A stretch of DNA of 64,000 bases, from contig QCIB01000005.1 in NCBI GenBank assembly GCA_003216915.1, positions 1 to 64,000 on the forward strand, given 5' to 3'. This document shows positions 8,182-19,361 of this stretch, piece after piece; position 1 is the first letter of the stretch; each line of letters opens with the position of its first letter. Source of the stretch: Prochlorococcus sp. AG-402-I23. GTDB taxonomy: Bacteria > Cyanobacteriota > Cyanobacteriia > PCC-6307 > Cyanobiaceae. The position numbers and the translations under genes are program-made. A model generated the notes under the pieces. It was not told the origin of the DNA and did not search any database. It saw only the letters and a list, made by a program, of their open reading frames with translations.

Positions 8182-11151
8182 TCAACCTGTATTTCTCATG
8201 CCAGCTGCTATCCCATTAATAGTTAAAAGTGCCCCCCTCAATAGTTCACTTCTGCTGTAAGCTCTTCTAGATTCATCTTTATCCATAATGAATTCGCTTA
8301 TTGGAGGTTGTCTTGTCTGGTCTCTTAATCTTCTTAGAAGTGAAACCTGCAAAAACCCTAATGGAATAATTGTCTTATTTCTCAAGCTTACTGATGATTT
8401 CAAGTCTCTATCAGATTCTAGGAGCTTATTTTTACCAGTAATTTCAAGTATTAAAGATTTTGTAAGACTATATTCTTTAGAAATTACTTCAAAAATATCA
8501 TCAAAAGAATCTTTATTTTCTTTACTGCCAAGAGTATCAACATAATATCTAGCAACTTCCAGATCCACCTTCGATAATGTCATTTCCACCTTGGATATAA
8601 GCATCCTAAAAAATGGCCATCTTTGATGCAGAACTCTTAATAATTCAATTTGTTGTGGATCTGAATTTAATTCAGATGACAATGCAGTGCCTACTCCAAA
8701 CCAACTTGGCAAAAGAAATCTACTTTGTGTCCAACCAAATACCCATGGAATAGCTCTTAAACTTGACAAATCTTTTGCACCTTTTTTTCTTCTAGCAGGC
8801 CTACTAGATATCTGTAATTTACTTATTTCTTCTATTGGAGTGACCTCTTGAAAGAAATTTAACAAATCAGGATTCTCATGCACTAATTTTCTGTAATGAG
8901 ACCTTGATGTTTCTGCCAGCCTAGACATTAATTGATTCCATTCTGGAGTAGCATCAAGTCTATTATTTACCAAACTATTTTGAATTACCGCTGTAGTTAC
9001 AGTCTCAAGATTGTACAAAGCCAGTTCGGGAAGACTATATTTAGAAGCTAAAACTTCACCTTGTTCAGTTATTTTTATTCGCCCTTTTAAAGTGCCGCTT
9101 GGTTGAGCCAATATTGCCTGATAGGCTGGTCCTCCTCCTCTCCCTACAGAACCACCTCTTCCATGAAAAAGTCTTAGCAATATGTTATTTCTACTTGAGA
9201 GATTTTGAAGAGCTATTTGGGCTCTATGAATTTCCCAATTACTAGAAACAAACCCTGAATCTTTATTGCTATCAGAATATCCAAGCATTAATTCTTGCAG
9301 AGGTTTAAAAGATTCTCCTACTTTTGGCAATAATGATCTATAGAAATCTAATTTAAACAACTTTTCCATTACTTCTGGTGCTCTTTTAAGGTCTTCCACA
9401 GTTTCAAAAAGAGGAACAACTAATAATTTTGACTTTTGTGAATTTTGATCAAGAAGTCCCATTTCTTTTGCCAGTAGGAGAACTTCAAGCAAATCAGATG
9501 CACTATGACTCATTGAAATTACATAAGAATGACAAATACGACTTCCAAATTCTTGCTGTAGTCTCTTAACCATTTTAAAAACTGAAAAGGTTTCTTCTGT
9601 AGTTTTTGTCCAGTTAACGTCAGATGGAATTAAAGGCCTTTTTGTATTTAATTCGTCTATAAGCCATTTAATTTTCTCTTCCTCAGACATTTGGTCATAT
9701 TGAACAGATAAATCAAGATAATTTGTAAGCTCTTGTATAGCGTCACTATGCCTTGTACTCTCTTGACGAATATCTAAACTTGCTAAAGAAAATCCAAAAA
9801 TATGAACCTGAGTAAGTAAGGTGTTTACAGACTCACAAGTTAAATCTGTACTAATTAAGCTATTTTTAATTAGTTCTAGATCATAAGTAAATTCGTTTAC
9901 TGACTTGTAATATAAGTTTTCAACTTTATCTAGATTTTTGTTATCAGTTTCTCCCTCCAAGTCAAATTTCCACCCACTATCAGCTAATAAATTATTTCTT
10001 TCTTGTGTTAACCTTAATTTCTCTAAAATATAACTTAATTTTAATCTGTAGGGTTCTGATCTATACCTTGTAGCTCTAGCTTCATATATTTCAGGGAACT
10101 TAACCCTGTCAGTTTCGAGTGACTCTAATAAGGAGGAACTGACCTGACTCCATTGCATCGATACACTTAATTGATCTCTAAGATTAGACGTCGCAATAAT
10201 ATATCTTTCCAACATCAACTGCCTTTGGTAGCAAGCAGTTCTCCATGTTATCTCTGGAGTGACCGATGGATTACCGTCCCTATCAGAGCCTACCCAAGAA
10301 CCGAAGTTACAAAAAGATTCTGAGGGCAACTGAACATCTGGATAATTTTCAGTAAGTGCTTCAGCGATCCTGCCCCTCAATTGAGGCATCGCATTAAATA
10401 AAACTTGCTGAAAATAATGCAAGGCATAATCAACTTCATCTAAAACTGAAGGTTTAAATTGATGCAATTCATCTGTTCTCCACCAAAGTCTTACTTCCTC
10501 TTTTAATTGAGTTTTTAGAGAAATTTTTTCTTCTTTTGTTAGAAATTGCTCAATCTGTATTTTTTTTAACAAATTTGCTACTCTTGTTTGCTTATGTCTA
10601 ATCGTATGTCTTACTATCTCCGTCGGATGTGCAGTAAAAACTAAACGAATATCCATTTCCTGTAATAACTCCTCTAATTTTCCTGGTGGTACATTTAATT
10701 TTCTCAGCCTGTAAAATAATTCTCTAAAAGTTACTGGAGCATTTTGCCTAGCCAATGCTGGGGCAAAAGGATCAAGATTATCGGGCGATTTTTGAACATC
10801 CTTATTGGTAAAGCTTTGAATATATCTATCTTCCTCAACTCTTTGTTCCAAAATATTCACAAGTTGAAAATATAATGAAAAAGCCCTTGCTGCAGCTATG
10901 GATTCTGCTAAATCCATAGAATTTACAATATCAACTATTTCATTTTTCAAAGTTTTTGAACTATCACCATCAATTTGTTTTGAATAACTTAATTCTTTAA
11001 GCTGTATCAATCTCTCTGCTTGATCATCTGGGCATTCTTCTCTGAGCACAGATTCCCAGAGATCTTCAATTAAAAGACGATTTTTATCAAGTGGATCATT
11101 GTTACTTATCAGATCCACGTTATTATTTTTTATCTGTTGAAAAGATTCCAT
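8182..11151 (-). CDS. ppc: Phosphoenolpyruvate carboxylase
   Basis: The 989-residue protein has all main signatures of PEP carboxylase: [18 protein letters not shown] with the catalytic histidine near residue 170, [44 protein letters not shown] (the second catalytic region near residue 650), the arginine-rich segment near [14 protein letters not shown] and the C-terminal GMRNTG, where the final Gly sits in the active site. It fixes bicarbonate onto phosphoenolpyruvate to give oxaloacetate, feeding the incomplete TCA cycle and amino acid synthesis. The N-terminus lacks the plant phosphorylation serine motif. It follows gshA by 62 bases on the same strand. Confidence 0.98.
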   Translation of the reverse strand: MESFQQIKNNNVDLISNNDPLDKNRLLIEDLWESVLREECPDDQAERLIQLKELSYSKQIDGDSSKTLKNEIVDIVNSMDLAESIAAARAFSLYFQLVNILEQRVEEDRYIQSFTNKDVQKSPDNLDPFAPALARQNAPVTFRELFYRLRKLNVPPGKLEELLQEMDIRLVFTAHPTEIVRHTIRHKQTRVANLLKKIQIEQFLTKEEKISLKTQLKEEVRLWWRTDELHQFKPSVLDEVDYALHYFQQVLFNAMPQLRGRIAEALTENYPDVQLPSESFCNFGSWVGSDRDGNPSVTPEITWRTACYQRQLMLERYIIATSNLRDQLSVSMQWSQVSSSLLESLETDRVKFPEIYEARATRYRSEPYRLKLSYILEKLRLTQERNNLLADSGWKFDLEGETDNKNLDKVENLYYKSVNEFTYDLELIKNSLISTDLTCESVNTLLTQVHIFGFSLASLDIRQESTRHSDAIQELTNYLDLSVQYDQMSEEEKIKWLIDELNTKRPLIPSDVNWTKTTEETFSVFKMVKRLQQEFGSRICHSYVISMSHSASDLLEVLLLAKEMGLLDQNSQKSKLLVVPLFETVEDLKRAPEVMEKLFKLDFYRSLLPKVGESFKPLQELMLGYSDSNKDSGFVSSNWEIHRAQIALQNLSSRNNILLRLFHGRGGSVGRGGGPAYQAILAQPSGTLKGRIKITEQGEVLASKYSLPELALYNLETVTTAVIQNSLVNNRLDATPEWNQLMSRLAETSRSHYRKLVHENPDLLNFFQEVTPIEEISKLQISSRPARRKKGAKDLSSLRAIPWVFGWTQSRFLLPSWFGVGTALSSELNSDPQQIELLRVLHQRWPFFRMLISKVEMTLSKVDLEVARYYVDTLGSKENKDSFDDIFEVISKEYSLTKSLILEITGKNKLLESDRDLKSSVSLRNKTIIPLGFLQVSLLRRLRDQTRQPPISEFIMDKDESRRAYSRSELLRGALLTINGIAAGMRNTG

Positions 11152-11213
11152 ATAATCATTATGTCACAAGTAAAAATGTTCAGATCAAATGTTTATTTAA
11201 ATAATCAAACATT

Positions 11214-12323
11214 CTAGGCCTCACTTCTAATCATATCTTCGATAGAAATTTTCATTATCTGCTCAATAGAAAGTCCTTTTTCATATTGATTAATCCATTT
11301 CATAGATTGATTACCTTCTTCAAGCACTTTATAGATAGGATCTAAAAGATGTTTCATACCAAAATTTTCTGCTGTGGATGATAAATCTGATAATAAGTTT
11401 TGAATCCATTCCCTACAAATAATTCTTTTGCCATCTTGCCAGTGAATTAACTCTGAATTCAGACTATCTTTAGCAGCATTAATTTCATTTTTATCACATA
11501 TTTCTGACAACTCATCCATAGAAAAAGTACTAGCATGCATAGGATCTAAGGTATTTATATTTTCAAAAAGATTTAAAATCCTTAGTTCTATCATGGCCGT
11601 TATCCCTAAAAGCAGATTAATATCGTGAACAAAATCACAAATTCTTAATTCCAAACGATCAAGAATTAAAGGTCTTTGGGGACCATTTGGTCGAATTGAA
11701 GACCAAAAATGCCTAATATTTTGCATTTTTTTATTAGATATATTTTCCTCTATCCAATCGATATAAGAATTATGATTTACAAAAAAAGGCACCCTACTTG
11801 GAGTTTTAGGAAACTGGATCCATCTCTGAGAATGATTATTCGTAATTTTATTATTTAAAAAAGGTGAACTAGCACTTAATGATAGATATAGAGCAGCCTC
11901 AGATCTGATAAGTCTTATAGCTGTAAAAAGTTTATCTAGATCATTTATTCCTATGTTTATATGGACACTTGAAGTTGCAATAGATATTCCATAATTATCT
12001 TGAATAAATTGATGATAGCCGTTGTCAATATCAGATCTTTGAAATTGAATATCGTGTTTAAAACAAAGAGTGGATGAAGGAATGATTGTTAAATTTTTAG
12101 TATTTAACCATTTCCTTAACTTTTTTCTTGGAGTTATTAATTTCTCATATAAAGAACCGTAGTCTTTTTCAGGTGTTGTAATGTATTCAACATTTCTGTT
12201 ATCTGGCTCTTTTACAAAATCAGGAAATTTTTTCTCAATTTCAGCCGAAGCACCAATATGAGAATTTAAAGAACCTGTGAAAAGTTCCACCTCAAAACCC
12301 TTATAAAGCTTATTTTGACTCAT
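11214..12323 (-). CDS. gshA: Glutamate-cysteine ligase, cyanobacterial type
   Basis: The 369-residue protein begins YKGFEVELFTGS and includes a GISIATSSVHINIGI segment, a substrate-binding pattern of the GCS2/cyanobacterial glutamate-cysteine ligase family, followed by RPLILDRLELRICDFVHD. It catalyses the first step of glutathione synthesis, joining glutamate and cysteine with ATP. It starts at the base next to the trpE stop, and the pair is probably translated from one message. The cyanobacterial enzymes are a distinct group from E. coli GshA, and length fits that group. Confidence 0.85.
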   Translation of the reverse strand: MSQNKLYKGFEVELFTGSLNSHIGASAEIEKKFPDFVKEPDNRNVEYITTPEKDYGSLYEKLITPRKKLRKWLNTKNLTIIPSSTLCFKHDIQFQRSDIDNGYHQFIQDNYGISIATSSVHINIGINDLDKLFTAIRLIRSEAALYLSLSASSPFLNNKITNNHSQRWIQFPKTPSRVPFFVNHNSYIDWIEENISNKKMQNIRHFWSSIRPNGPQRPLILDRLELRICDFVHDINLLLGITAMIELRILNLFENINTLDPMHASTFSMDELSEICDKNEINAAKDSLNSELIHWQDGKRIICREWIQNLLSDLSSTAENFGMKHLLDPIYKVLEEGNQSMKWINQYEKGLSIEQIMKISIEDMIRSEA

Positions 12324-13844
12324 TTATTTATCCAGACAGGCTAATGCTTTAAGAATCCCCTTTGCTTTATTTATCGTCTCTTGATATTCATTTTCAGGGA
12401 AAGAATCAGCAACTATACCAGCTCCTGCTTGCACTGATACATCATATTTCCCATCTCTTGAGGGTTTAACTATCATGGTTCTTATAGTTATTGCTGTATT
12501 TAATGCACCATTAATATCAACAGATCCGTATACACCAGCATAAGGTCCCCTAGCATCTTTTTCAAAGTGCTTAATCAATTGCATAGCTCTTATTTTTGGG
12601 GCACCAGTTACTGTCCCAGCGGGAAAGGATGCTTTGAGCAAATCCCATACATCAGCATTGTTTTTTAAGATGCCCTCAACTTGACTGACTATATGCATAA
12701 CATGTGAATATTTCTCAATAACCATTAAATCCTTAACCTTGACAGTACCAATTTCACAAACTCTTCCAAGATCATTTCTCCCAAGATCAATTAGCATTAC
12801 ATGCTCAGCTATCTCTTTTGGATCTTTTAATAATTCCTTTTCTAATTCCAAGTCTTGTTGATTATCAATACCTCTAGGTCTTGTACCAGCTATTGGTCTT
12901 AAGCTTGCAACAATCTGACTATTTTTATTTTTTTCTGCTTTAACCATCACTTCAGGACTTGAACCTATCAGATACCATGAGCCAAAATCAAAAAATGACA
13001 TGTATGGAGATGGATTAACCATCCTCAAACTTCTATATAAATTAAAGGGATCATTATTGACTTGAGTTTGGAATCTCTGACTTATAACTATTTGGAAGAT
13101 ATCTCCCTTTCTTATGTATTCTTTTGCAGAGAGAACTGCATCCTCAAAATCTTTTTTCTCCCAATTACTTTCTAGATCTAAACTCAAATTCTCATTTTCA
13201 TTCCAATCTAAAAACTCATTTTCTTTTAGAGGAACTCTCATTAAACTTCTAGTTTTCTGAATTTTAGAAATTGAGTTTTGATACAACTCTTCAATTGAGC
13301 ACTCTTTTGAAGAAGTTGTATCTGCATAAACCACTGCAGTAATACATCTTTTTAATTGATCAAAAACAACTAACTGATCAAAAAACATCCAGGAACCATA
13401 GGGGATATTATTTTCTGGTATTACATTTATTGGTACGCTTGGTTCTATTCGATTTATTAATTCATAACCCCAAGAGCCATATAACTGTCCAATTGATGGT
13501 AAGTCATCAAGCATGGTTGACTTGTATTCCTTTGTCCAACTTTTTAAAATATCAAAAGGATCACCTTTATATGTTTCAGTTTTGCCATTATTCCAAGTTT
13601 TAACTATTTCTTCTCCATAACAAACGGCTTCCCAAAGAGGTTTAGTAGCAACAATACTCCACCTACCCAAATTCTCCCCACCTTCAACAGATTCAAGAAA
13701 AACACCATGGGAATCTTTTGAAGATAATTTTAACCAAGTCGATAATGGAGTCTCTAAATCTGCTGGCCAAGTTTCAATGATAGGTATAAAATTTTTACCT
13801 TCTTTGTAAGCCTTTAAAAAACTATCTTTATTTGAGCTGATCAT
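12324..13844 (-). CDS. trpE: Anthranilate synthase component I
   Basis: The 506-residue protein has the chorismate-binding domain with [58 protein letters not shown] and the C-terminal [11 protein letters not shown]. The N-terminal domain contains [16 protein letters not shown], which corresponds to the LLES tryptophan-binding region that gives feedback inhibition. It makes anthranilate from chorismate with the amidotransferase TrpG, which is not in this window. It lies between psaD and gshA on the same strand. No attenuator-like leader with tandem Trp codons is visible in the 59 bases upstream. Confidence 0.96.
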   Translation of the reverse strand: MISSNKDSFLKAYKEGKNFIPIIETWPADLETPLSTWLKLSSKDSHGVFLESVEGGENLGRWSIVATKPLWEAVCYGEEIVKTWNNGKTETYKGDPFDILKSWTKEYKSTMLDDLPSIGQLYGSWGYELINRIEPSVPINVIPENNIPYGSWMFFDQLVVFDQLKRCITAVVYADTTSSKECSIEELYQNSISKIQKTRSLMRVPLKENEFLDWNENENLSLDLESNWEKKDFEDAVLSAKEYIRKGDIFQIVISQRFQTQVNNDPFNLYRSLRMVNPSPYMSFFDFGSWYLIGSSPEVMVKAEKNKNSQIVASLRPIAGTRPRGIDNQQDLELEKELLKDPKEIAEHVMLIDLGRNDLGRVCEIGTVKVKDLMVIEKYSHVMHIVSQVEGILKNNADVWDLLKASFPAGTVTGAPKIRAMQLIKHFEKDARGPYAGVYGSVDINGALNTAITIRTMIVKPSRDGKYDVSVQAGAGIVADSFPENEYQETINKAKGILKALACLDK

Positions 13845-13903
13845 ATTAATAATGTCAGCCCAAATTATAATTATTTTCTTCTTTTATATCAACTTTAAGG
13901 AAG

Positions 13904-14326
13904 TTAATCAAAAGTATTCTTAGTTGTAAATTTCAAACCAGCTGGATTAGGATTCTCACCTATTCTTCTAGGATTATGACCTACTTTCTCTCTGCCTTCA
14001 TTTACTTTTTCAGGGAAAACACCATCCTTTGGGTGTAAAAATTCAATATCTCCACCTGGGAAAATTCGGTAAATTTTAAAATCTTCAATTCTTGGCTTGA
14101 AGGCTCTTAATTGTGTCCCTAATGCAAGGCATTGTTCTTTTCTTGCAAAGTACATTAAATTATCACCTTCATGCATAATAGCCGCTCCGCCGGTGGGTAA
14201 TTCAAATGCTTGTTCCTTTGAACTTTTCCATACAATTGCATATTTTTCTTCGGTTTCTGCTGAGTTTAATAAACCCCCAGTACTTCCTATATGCTTTGGA
14301 AATTGACCAACTAAAGTTTCAGTCAT
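13904..14326 (-). CDS. psaD: Photosystem I reaction center subunit II (PsaD)
   Basis: The 140-residue protein contains [65 protein letters not shown] and ends near [15 protein letters not shown], all diagnostic of PsaD. This peripheral subunit sits on the cytosolic (stromal) side of photosystem I and forms the ferredoxin docking site. The first residues [19 protein letters not shown] match the usual start. The 111-base AT-rich gap upstream should hold its own promoter, since photosystem genes are normally strongly expressed. I looked for an HLR1-type RpaB site there and saw none that was convincing. Confidence 0.98.
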   Translation of the reverse strand: MTETLVGQFPKHIGSTGGLLNSAETEEKYAIVWKSSKEQAFELPTGGAAIMHEGDNLMYFARKEQCLALGTQLRAFKPRIEDFKIYRIFPGGDIEFLHPKDGVFPEKVNEGREKVGHNPRRIGENPNPAGLKFTTKNTFD

Positions 14327-14437
14327 CCTAAATTTTGAGTTATTTCTAATAAGAAATTAGCATTCATATTTTGCAAAATTCAAAATTAATAGGAAATTTT
14401 CTACATTATTTAATATATGTATAACTTAACTCTCATT

Positions 14438-15805
14438 TCATTTTGCATCTGAAATCGGAAAAAATACTGTCAAACCTGTATCGCGTCTTTGTGTGACATG
14501 CCCTCCTAAACTAGCTAACAGCTTTTGAGTGGCATTTTGACTAAGTTGTAAACTTCCAGTTTGAGGGTTCCAATTTAAAACAGGGCCAATATCAGAACCA
14601 TTATCTTTTTTTAGAATTTCTTTTTGATTGTTATCTAATTTTTGTACTTTGAGTTGAAGTTTGAGTTTTTGACCAGCTGGTCTTAATTCTAAAATCAATG
14701 TACTACCTTCTTTTAATCCTCTAGTATTTTTATCAATTAATCCTCTCAACATTAATTCTAATTTTTCAGAATCACTCAAAATTTGTGGAAGTTGTTTGGG
14801 GACATCAATCTTCAAAGAAATACCACGTCGATTTAATTGTTTATTCCACAAAGGAGCAAGCTTTTTGAAAATTTCGGCTAAATTAATTTTGGCCAAGTTA
14901 TTCAATGATGGCACTTCATTACTGACTAATTCTGCTGCATTAAAAATTAAACCAAACCTATCAATTTGTTCATTGCATTCATTATCTATTTGAATTAAAC
15001 GATTTCTCATAGATTCATCCATTTTATATTTTTTTAAAGTAGAACTAATTAGGGTTCTTATTGTTGCCAAAGGAGTTCTTACTTCATGAGAAATTGCACG
15101 TAATAATTTTGCTTCAGTTATTTGTACATTTTTTTCATCATTTTTCACAGAATTCTGTATATTATGACTTGGCATATTATTTGCTAATTTTGCCGATAAT
15201 ATTGGCCAAAATAATTTTTCAAATTGATTGTTAATATTAAGATTACCTAAATTATTGATTGCATTACGAAATTTTACTCCTTCCTCATAATTTTCTTGAT
15301 TTAATTTTGCATGCATTAATTCAATTGAAAGTTTTAGGCTTTCTTCATCACACTTCATTAATAGAATTTTCTTATCTTTTTCTCCTACAATTGATAATAC
15401 GCATTGAAAATTTGGGGTGATTATCATCAAAAAAGGTTCATAACCATCTTCCTGACAAAGATTTAAGACTTTATAGTTACTAACTAAATCGAAATCTTTT
15501 TTTATCTTTTCTGAATTACTGACTGGTAAAAAACCTGCATTCTCATTTTGAAAGTATGGAAACCCCTCAGGAGACCAAAGCCATCCATGAAGTTGATTTA
15601 AAAATTTTTTATCATTAAAAGCTGGCAAAGGCGACACAACCCAGATCCCCCCCTGTTTATAATTCTGAGATAGAAAATCTTTTTGAATAACTTCTAAAGA
15701 AGCCCACCACATTCTTCTGGATGTATCATCATCCACATATATGGTTTGAACTCCTTTAATTAAAAGCTCTTGAATTTTTTTTATAGTTATTTGTGATTTC
15801 ATCAA
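14438..15805 (-). CDS. Two-component sensor histidine kinase with degenerate ATP-binding domain
   Basis: The 455-residue protein has a long N-terminal region without clear membrane segments, so it looks soluble. The phosphoacceptor box LRAISHEVRTPLATIRTLIS lies near residue 235. The C-terminal domain resembles HATPase_c but is weak: the N box reads LIDKNTRGL instead of LL-x-NAxxYT, G1 reads DNGSDIG, and G2 reads TGSLQLS where GLGL is expected; a final GLTVFFPI is preserved. It overlaps the rodA stop by four bases. Either a divergent but active cyanobacterial kinase or a phosphotransfer protein is possible. The N-terminus does not show the KaiB-like fold pattern of SasA in an obvious way. The partner regulator is unknown. 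Confidence 0.8.
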   Translation of the reverse strand: MMKSQITIKKIQELLIKGVQTIYVDDDTSRRMWWASLEVIQKDFLSQNYKQGGIWVVSPLPAFNDKKFLNQLHGWLWSPEGFPYFQNENAGFLPVSNSEKIKKDFDLVSNYKVLNLCQEDGYEPFLMIITPNFQCVLSIVGEKDKKILLMKCDEESLKLSIELMHAKLNQENYEEGVKFRNAINNLGNLNINNQFEKLFWPILSAKLANNMPSHNIQNSVKNDEKNVQITEAKLLRAISHEVRTPLATIRTLISSTLKKYKMDESMRNRLIQIDNECNEQIDRFGLIFNAAELVSNEVPSLNNLAKINLAEIFKKLAPLWNKQLNRRGISLKIDVPKQLPQILSDSEKLELMLRGLIDKNTRGLKEGSTLILELRPAGQKLKLQLKVQKLDNNQKEILKKDNGSDIGPVLNWNPQTGSLQLSQNATQKLLASLGGHVTQRRDTGLTVFFPISDAK

Positions 15806-17073
15806 CTTCTTAGTGATCTAGAACGTTTCAAGATAGATAAAACAAATCCAATAGATATAAAATTAGTCACCAATGACGTTCGACCATAGCTCATAAAAGG
15901 AAGGGGAATCCCAGTAACTGGTCCTAATCCAATAGTCATAAATAAGTTAATAATTATTTGAAATACAAAAGTTGAGGCTATTCCAATAACAATTAGAGAT
16001 TCAAAGTTAGTCCTAGCAATTGATGCAGTATTAATAAGTTTTTTAATTAAAAAAAAGAGCAAAAATAAAATTATAGTACACCCCACAAAACCTAATTCTT
16101 CCCCTAAAGCACTGAATATAAAATCAGTATGTTGTTCAGGTATAAATTGCAAATTAGTCAACTTACCTTGTAGCAAACCAGTCCCAAATAATCCTCCAGA
16201 ACCAATTGCAATTTGACTCTGTATCAAATGATATCCGCCACCTAATGGATCTCTATTTGGATCTAAAAATAAAACTAATCTATCTTTTTGATATTCTTTC
16301 AAGCCATATTGCCACAAAATTGGTGTCAATTTTGCCACTAATAAATGGAACGAAATAGCGAGAGCAGAAAAAATAATTTTCTTTTTTGAAGATCTATAAG
16401 CAAGATATCCTATAACTGGAATCCAGAAAATAAGAAGAGTTGGTGAGGTTAGATATAATATAGATGTGATAATACAAAACACTAATATCAAAATCCACTC
16501 TATAGGCATTTTCGACCAATAGAGCATCACACTTGTCAAAACAAGTAAAACTAAAGAAGTACCTAAGTCCGGTTGAAAGAAAATTAATAACCAAGGAATA
16601 ACTACTACTAATAAGGGGAATACTAAATCTCTTATTGTTAGAATTATTTTTTTGTCGAGTACTAAAGCAAGAGTTAATACAGTACTAAGTTTAGCTACTT
16701 CTGAAGGCTGAAAAGAAAAAATGCCCAAGTTTAGCCATCTTTGGGCTCCAGAAACTGAAATCCCAAAAAAATAAATTAGTAATAAGGATATTAAAGTACA
16801 CAAATAAAATGGAACCACATACTTTCTAATTCTCTCTAAGGGTATATAAGAAATAAAAAATGCTAAAAAATAACCTAAAAAGCCAGTTAGAATATGACCT
16901 AAATAGTTCGAAACCAAAAGATCACCCTGAATACTTTTTATTAATAAACCCGAAATAATGACTAAAAAAAGGGGAATTATAAGTAGTGGAGAAAATAAAA
17001 AAACTCTATTAAAGTTGCCTTTTTTTTGTAAAAATCCTCTGTTATTAAATAAAGCAATTCTCTTAAACATCAA
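15802..17073 (-). CDS. rodA: Rod shape-determining peptidoglycan polymerase RodA (SEDS family)
   Basis: The 423-residue protein is almost entirely hydrophobic, with about ten membrane segments. It carries SEDS signatures: GAQRWLNLGIFSFQPSEVAKL (with the conserved PSE), FFQPDLGTSLVLL, LFLDPNRDPLGGGYHLIQSQIAIGSGG and the C-terminal TGIPLPFMSYGRTSLV. RodA polymerises glycan strands for cylindrical wall growth together with a class B PBP. It follows mrp immediately and overlaps the histidine kinase gene by four bases. The call as RodA rather than FtsW rests on overall resemblance and is fairly secure. Confidence 0.93.
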   Translation of the reverse strand: MMFKRIALFNNRGFLQKKGNFNRVFLFSPLLIIPLFLVIISGLLIKSIQGDLLVSNYLGHILTGFLGYFLAFFISYIPLERIRKYVVPFYLCTLISLLLIYFFGISVSGAQRWLNLGIFSFQPSEVAKLSTVLTLALVLDKKIILTIRDLVFPLLVVVIPWLLIFFQPDLGTSLVLLVLTSVMLYWSKMPIEWILILVFCIITSILYLTSPTLLIFWIPVIGYLAYRSSKKKIIFSALAISFHLLVAKLTPILWQYGLKEYQKDRLVLFLDPNRDPLGGGYHLIQSQIAIGSGGLFGTGLLQGKLTNLQFIPEQHTDFIFSALGEELGFVGCTIILFLLFFLIKKLINTASIARTNFESLIVIGIASTFVFQIIINLFMTIGLGPVTGIPLPFMSYGRTSLVTNFISIGFVLSILKRSRSLRS

Positions 17074-18144
17074 TTAACTATTAACAAATTGATTCTTAAT
17101 TAATTGAGCTAAATTACCAAATACAATAGAACTTTCTTTATTGGGCTGGCTTACTGAGATTGGTACACCTTTATTACTATCATCAACGAGAGGGATTTCA
17201 ATAGGAATTTGAGCTAATAATGGTAAGTCATTTTCTTTAGCTAATGTTTGTCCACCACCTTTACCAAAAATTTCATATTTTTTACCTGGCATATCTGGCG
17301 GAATAAATACTGACATATTTTCTACAATTCCCAGTAAAGGTACTCCGAGTTGTTTAAACATTGCTAATCCCCTCCTTGCATCTTGCAAAGATACTTGTTG
17401 AGGAGTAGTGACAACTATAGCTCCAGAAATAGGCACAGATTGAGAAAGGGATATTTGAGCGTCTCCTGTTCCTGGAGGCAAGTCAATAACCAAAAAATCA
17501 AGATTATTCCATTCAACTTGGTACAAAAATTGTCGGATAATACTATTAAGCATTGGTCCTCTCCATATAACTGGCTGACCTTCTTCAATGAGGAAACCCA
17601 TTGATACCAATGAAATTCCATATTTATGTATTGGTATTAACCTTTGATCACTGCCACTACCTTCTGTAACCTTTGGATTCTGTTCGGCAACTCCCATCAT
17701 TGAGGGAGTATTAGGTCCATATATATCTGCATCCAGTAAACCAGTTTTTAAGCCTAATTGAGCTAGAGAACAAGCGAGATTAACTGCAATAGTACTTTTT
17801 CCAACTCCACCTTTACCACTGCTAACAGCTATGATATGTTTAATCCCATCAATCTTCTGCAACTCAGGAGCATTACTTTGTTTTTGAGATTCTGTTTTAG
17901 AAGGATTATTATCTATCTCTATTTGAACATCTTCAATATCTTCAAAATCCAGTAGTACTTCTCTAACCTCTTGTACTATTCTATCTCTCTGAGAATTTGC
18001 AAACGATGGTAATGATAATGTTACGATTACTCTCGGTATAGTTACTCTTACATTTTTAATCCAAGCTAATTCAATTACATTTTTCTGTGATCCAGCATCT
18101 AGAACTTTTTGTAAAGCAAAATTCGCATCTTCTATTGTGGTCAT
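17074..18144 (-). CDS. mrp: Mrp/ApbC/NBP35-type P-loop iron-sulfur carrier ATPase
   Basis: Residues 1 to about 85 form a MIP18/DUF59-type domain; then comes the deviant Walker A IAVSSGKGGVGKSTIAVNLA, the switch DADIYGPNTPSMMG and the ATPase core LVIDLPPGTGDAQ. The family carries and delivers Fe-S clusters, for example to photosystem I or other enzymes in phototrophs. The usual bacterial CxxC in the ENMS segment is replaced here by VFIPPDMPGKKYEIFG, as in the cyanobacterial/HCF101 style as far as I recall. It is first in a run with rodA and the histidine kinase. It diverges from hemF, with 160 bases between. Confidence 0.92.
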   Translation of the reverse strand: MTTIEDANFALQKVLDAGSQKNVIELAWIKNVRVTIPRVIVTLSLPSFANSQRDRIVQEVREVLLDFEDIEDVQIEIDNNPSKTESQKQSNAPELQKIDGIKHIIAVSSGKGGVGKSTIAVNLACSLAQLGLKTGLLDADIYGPNTPSMMGVAEQNPKVTEGSGSDQRLIPIHKYGISLVSMGFLIEEGQPVIWRGPMLNSIIRQFLYQVEWNNLDFLVIDLPPGTGDAQISLSQSVPISGAIVVTTPQQVSLQDARRGLAMFKQLGVPLLGIVENMSVFIPPDMPGKKYEIFGKGGGQTLAKENDLPLLAQIPIEIPLVDDSNKGVPISVSQPNKESSIVFGNLAQLIKNQFVNS

Positions 18145-18241
18145 TAAATTTTTAAATATTTTGATAAGGTAGTCGACTGTTTAAAAGATTAAGAACTATG
18201 TCGAACTATCAAATAATAGGCAATAAGGACCCCCTAAGAGA

Positions 18242-18265
18242 AATTATAAAGAGAAACTTATAATT
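18242..18265 (+). promoter_or_regulatory. Inverted repeat in the hemF leader
   Basis: AATTATAA and TTATAATT form perfect 8-base arms around an 8-base loop, 39 bases before the hemF ATG. It is made only of A and T pairs, so it may be chance in this AT-rich DNA. It overlaps the end of a 21-codon ORF. Confidence 0.25.
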
Positions 18266-18304
18266 AACCAAAAAAATTTTTTTTCTTCAAGATTTACTAA
18301 ATAC

Positions 18305-19333
18305 ATGTTGAAAGAACCTCCTAAAAACTCGAGAGAAAAAACTAAAAATCTCTTATTAACTCTACAAGACAAAATTTGTTCAGGACTTGAAAATGTAGAT
18401 GGCAAAGGAAAATTTACAGAAGAATCCTGGCTAAGAGACGAAGGTGGCGGTGGCAGATCAAGAGTATTGAAAAATGGTTCTGTTTTTGAGCAAGCAGGCG
18501 TAAATTTCTCGGAAGTACAGGGAAAAGAATTACCTCAATCTATAATCTCTCAAAGGCCCGAAGCAAAAGGTCATGAATGGTTTGCTACGGGAACTTCAAT
18601 GGTTTTGCATCCTAAGAATCCCTATATTCCTACAGTTCATTTGAATTATCGATATTTCGAAGCTGGTCCTGTTTGGTGGTTTGGAGGAGGAGCTGATTTA
18701 ACCCCTTTTTATCCTTATCTTTCTGATGTGAGAATTTTTCATAACGAGCATAAAAAAGCTTGTGAGAAAGTTGATACAGATTTGCATAAAGTTTTCAAAC
18801 CATGGTGTGATGAATATTTCTTTTTGAAGCATAGAAATGAATCAAGAGGCATAGGAGGTATTTTTTATGATTATCAAGATGGTTCAGGCAATATTTACAG
18901 AGGAAATAATCAAAATGGCGAGGCATCAAAAGCTTCGCAAAGTATTAGCAAATCTAATTTGAATTGGGATAATTTATTTTCTTTAGCTGAAAACTGTGGG
19001 CAGGCATTCCTACTTTCATATTTGCCTATTATTGAAAAAAGAGCTTCTCAAACATATTCATCGAAGGAAAGAGAATTCCAGCTATATCGAAGAGGTAGAT
19101 ATGTCGAATTCAATTTAGTTTGGGATAGAGGGACGATTTTTGGACTTCAAACAAACGGCAGAACTGAATCTATATTAATGTCCTTACCACCTTTAGCCAG
19201 ATGGGAATATGGATATAAAGCTAAAAAGGGTTCTAGAGAGGAATTTCTCACATCAATTTTTACAAAACCCCAAGATTGGTTAAATGATAAAAAGTTAGAG
19301 AAATTCTGTGTAGAGAATAATATCTTTGATTAA
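18305..19333 (+). CDS. hemF: Coproporphyrinogen III oxidase, oxygen-dependent
   Basis: The 342-residue protein has clear HemF motifs: [28 protein letters not shown]-like segment, [33 protein letters not shown] and the C-terminal [31 protein letters not shown]. It oxidatively decarboxylates coproporphyrinogen III to protoporphyrinogen IX, an essential step to heme and chlorophyll under oxygen. The ATG at 18305 follows a short AT-rich leader. The divergent partner is mrp; the next gene is convergent. Confidence 0.97.
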   Translation: MLKEPPKNSREKTKNLLLTLQDKICSGLENVDGKGKFTEESWLRDEGGGGRSRVLKNGSVFEQAGVNFSEVQGKELPQSIISQRPEAKGHEWFATGTSMVLHPKNPYIPTVHLNYRYFEAGPVWWFGGGADLTPFYPYLSDVRIFHNEHKKACEKVDTDLHKVFKPWCDEYFFLKHRNESRGIGGIFYDYQDGSGNIYRGNNQNGEASKASQSISKSNLNWDNLFSLAENCGQAFLLSYLPIIEKRASQTYSSKEREFQLYRRGRYVEFNLVWDRGTIFGLQTNGRTESILMSLPPLARWEYGYKAKKGSREEFLTSIFTKPQDWLNDKKLEKFCVENNIFD

Positions 19334-19361
19334 AAATTATCAAATAACTTTTTCGAGTATC

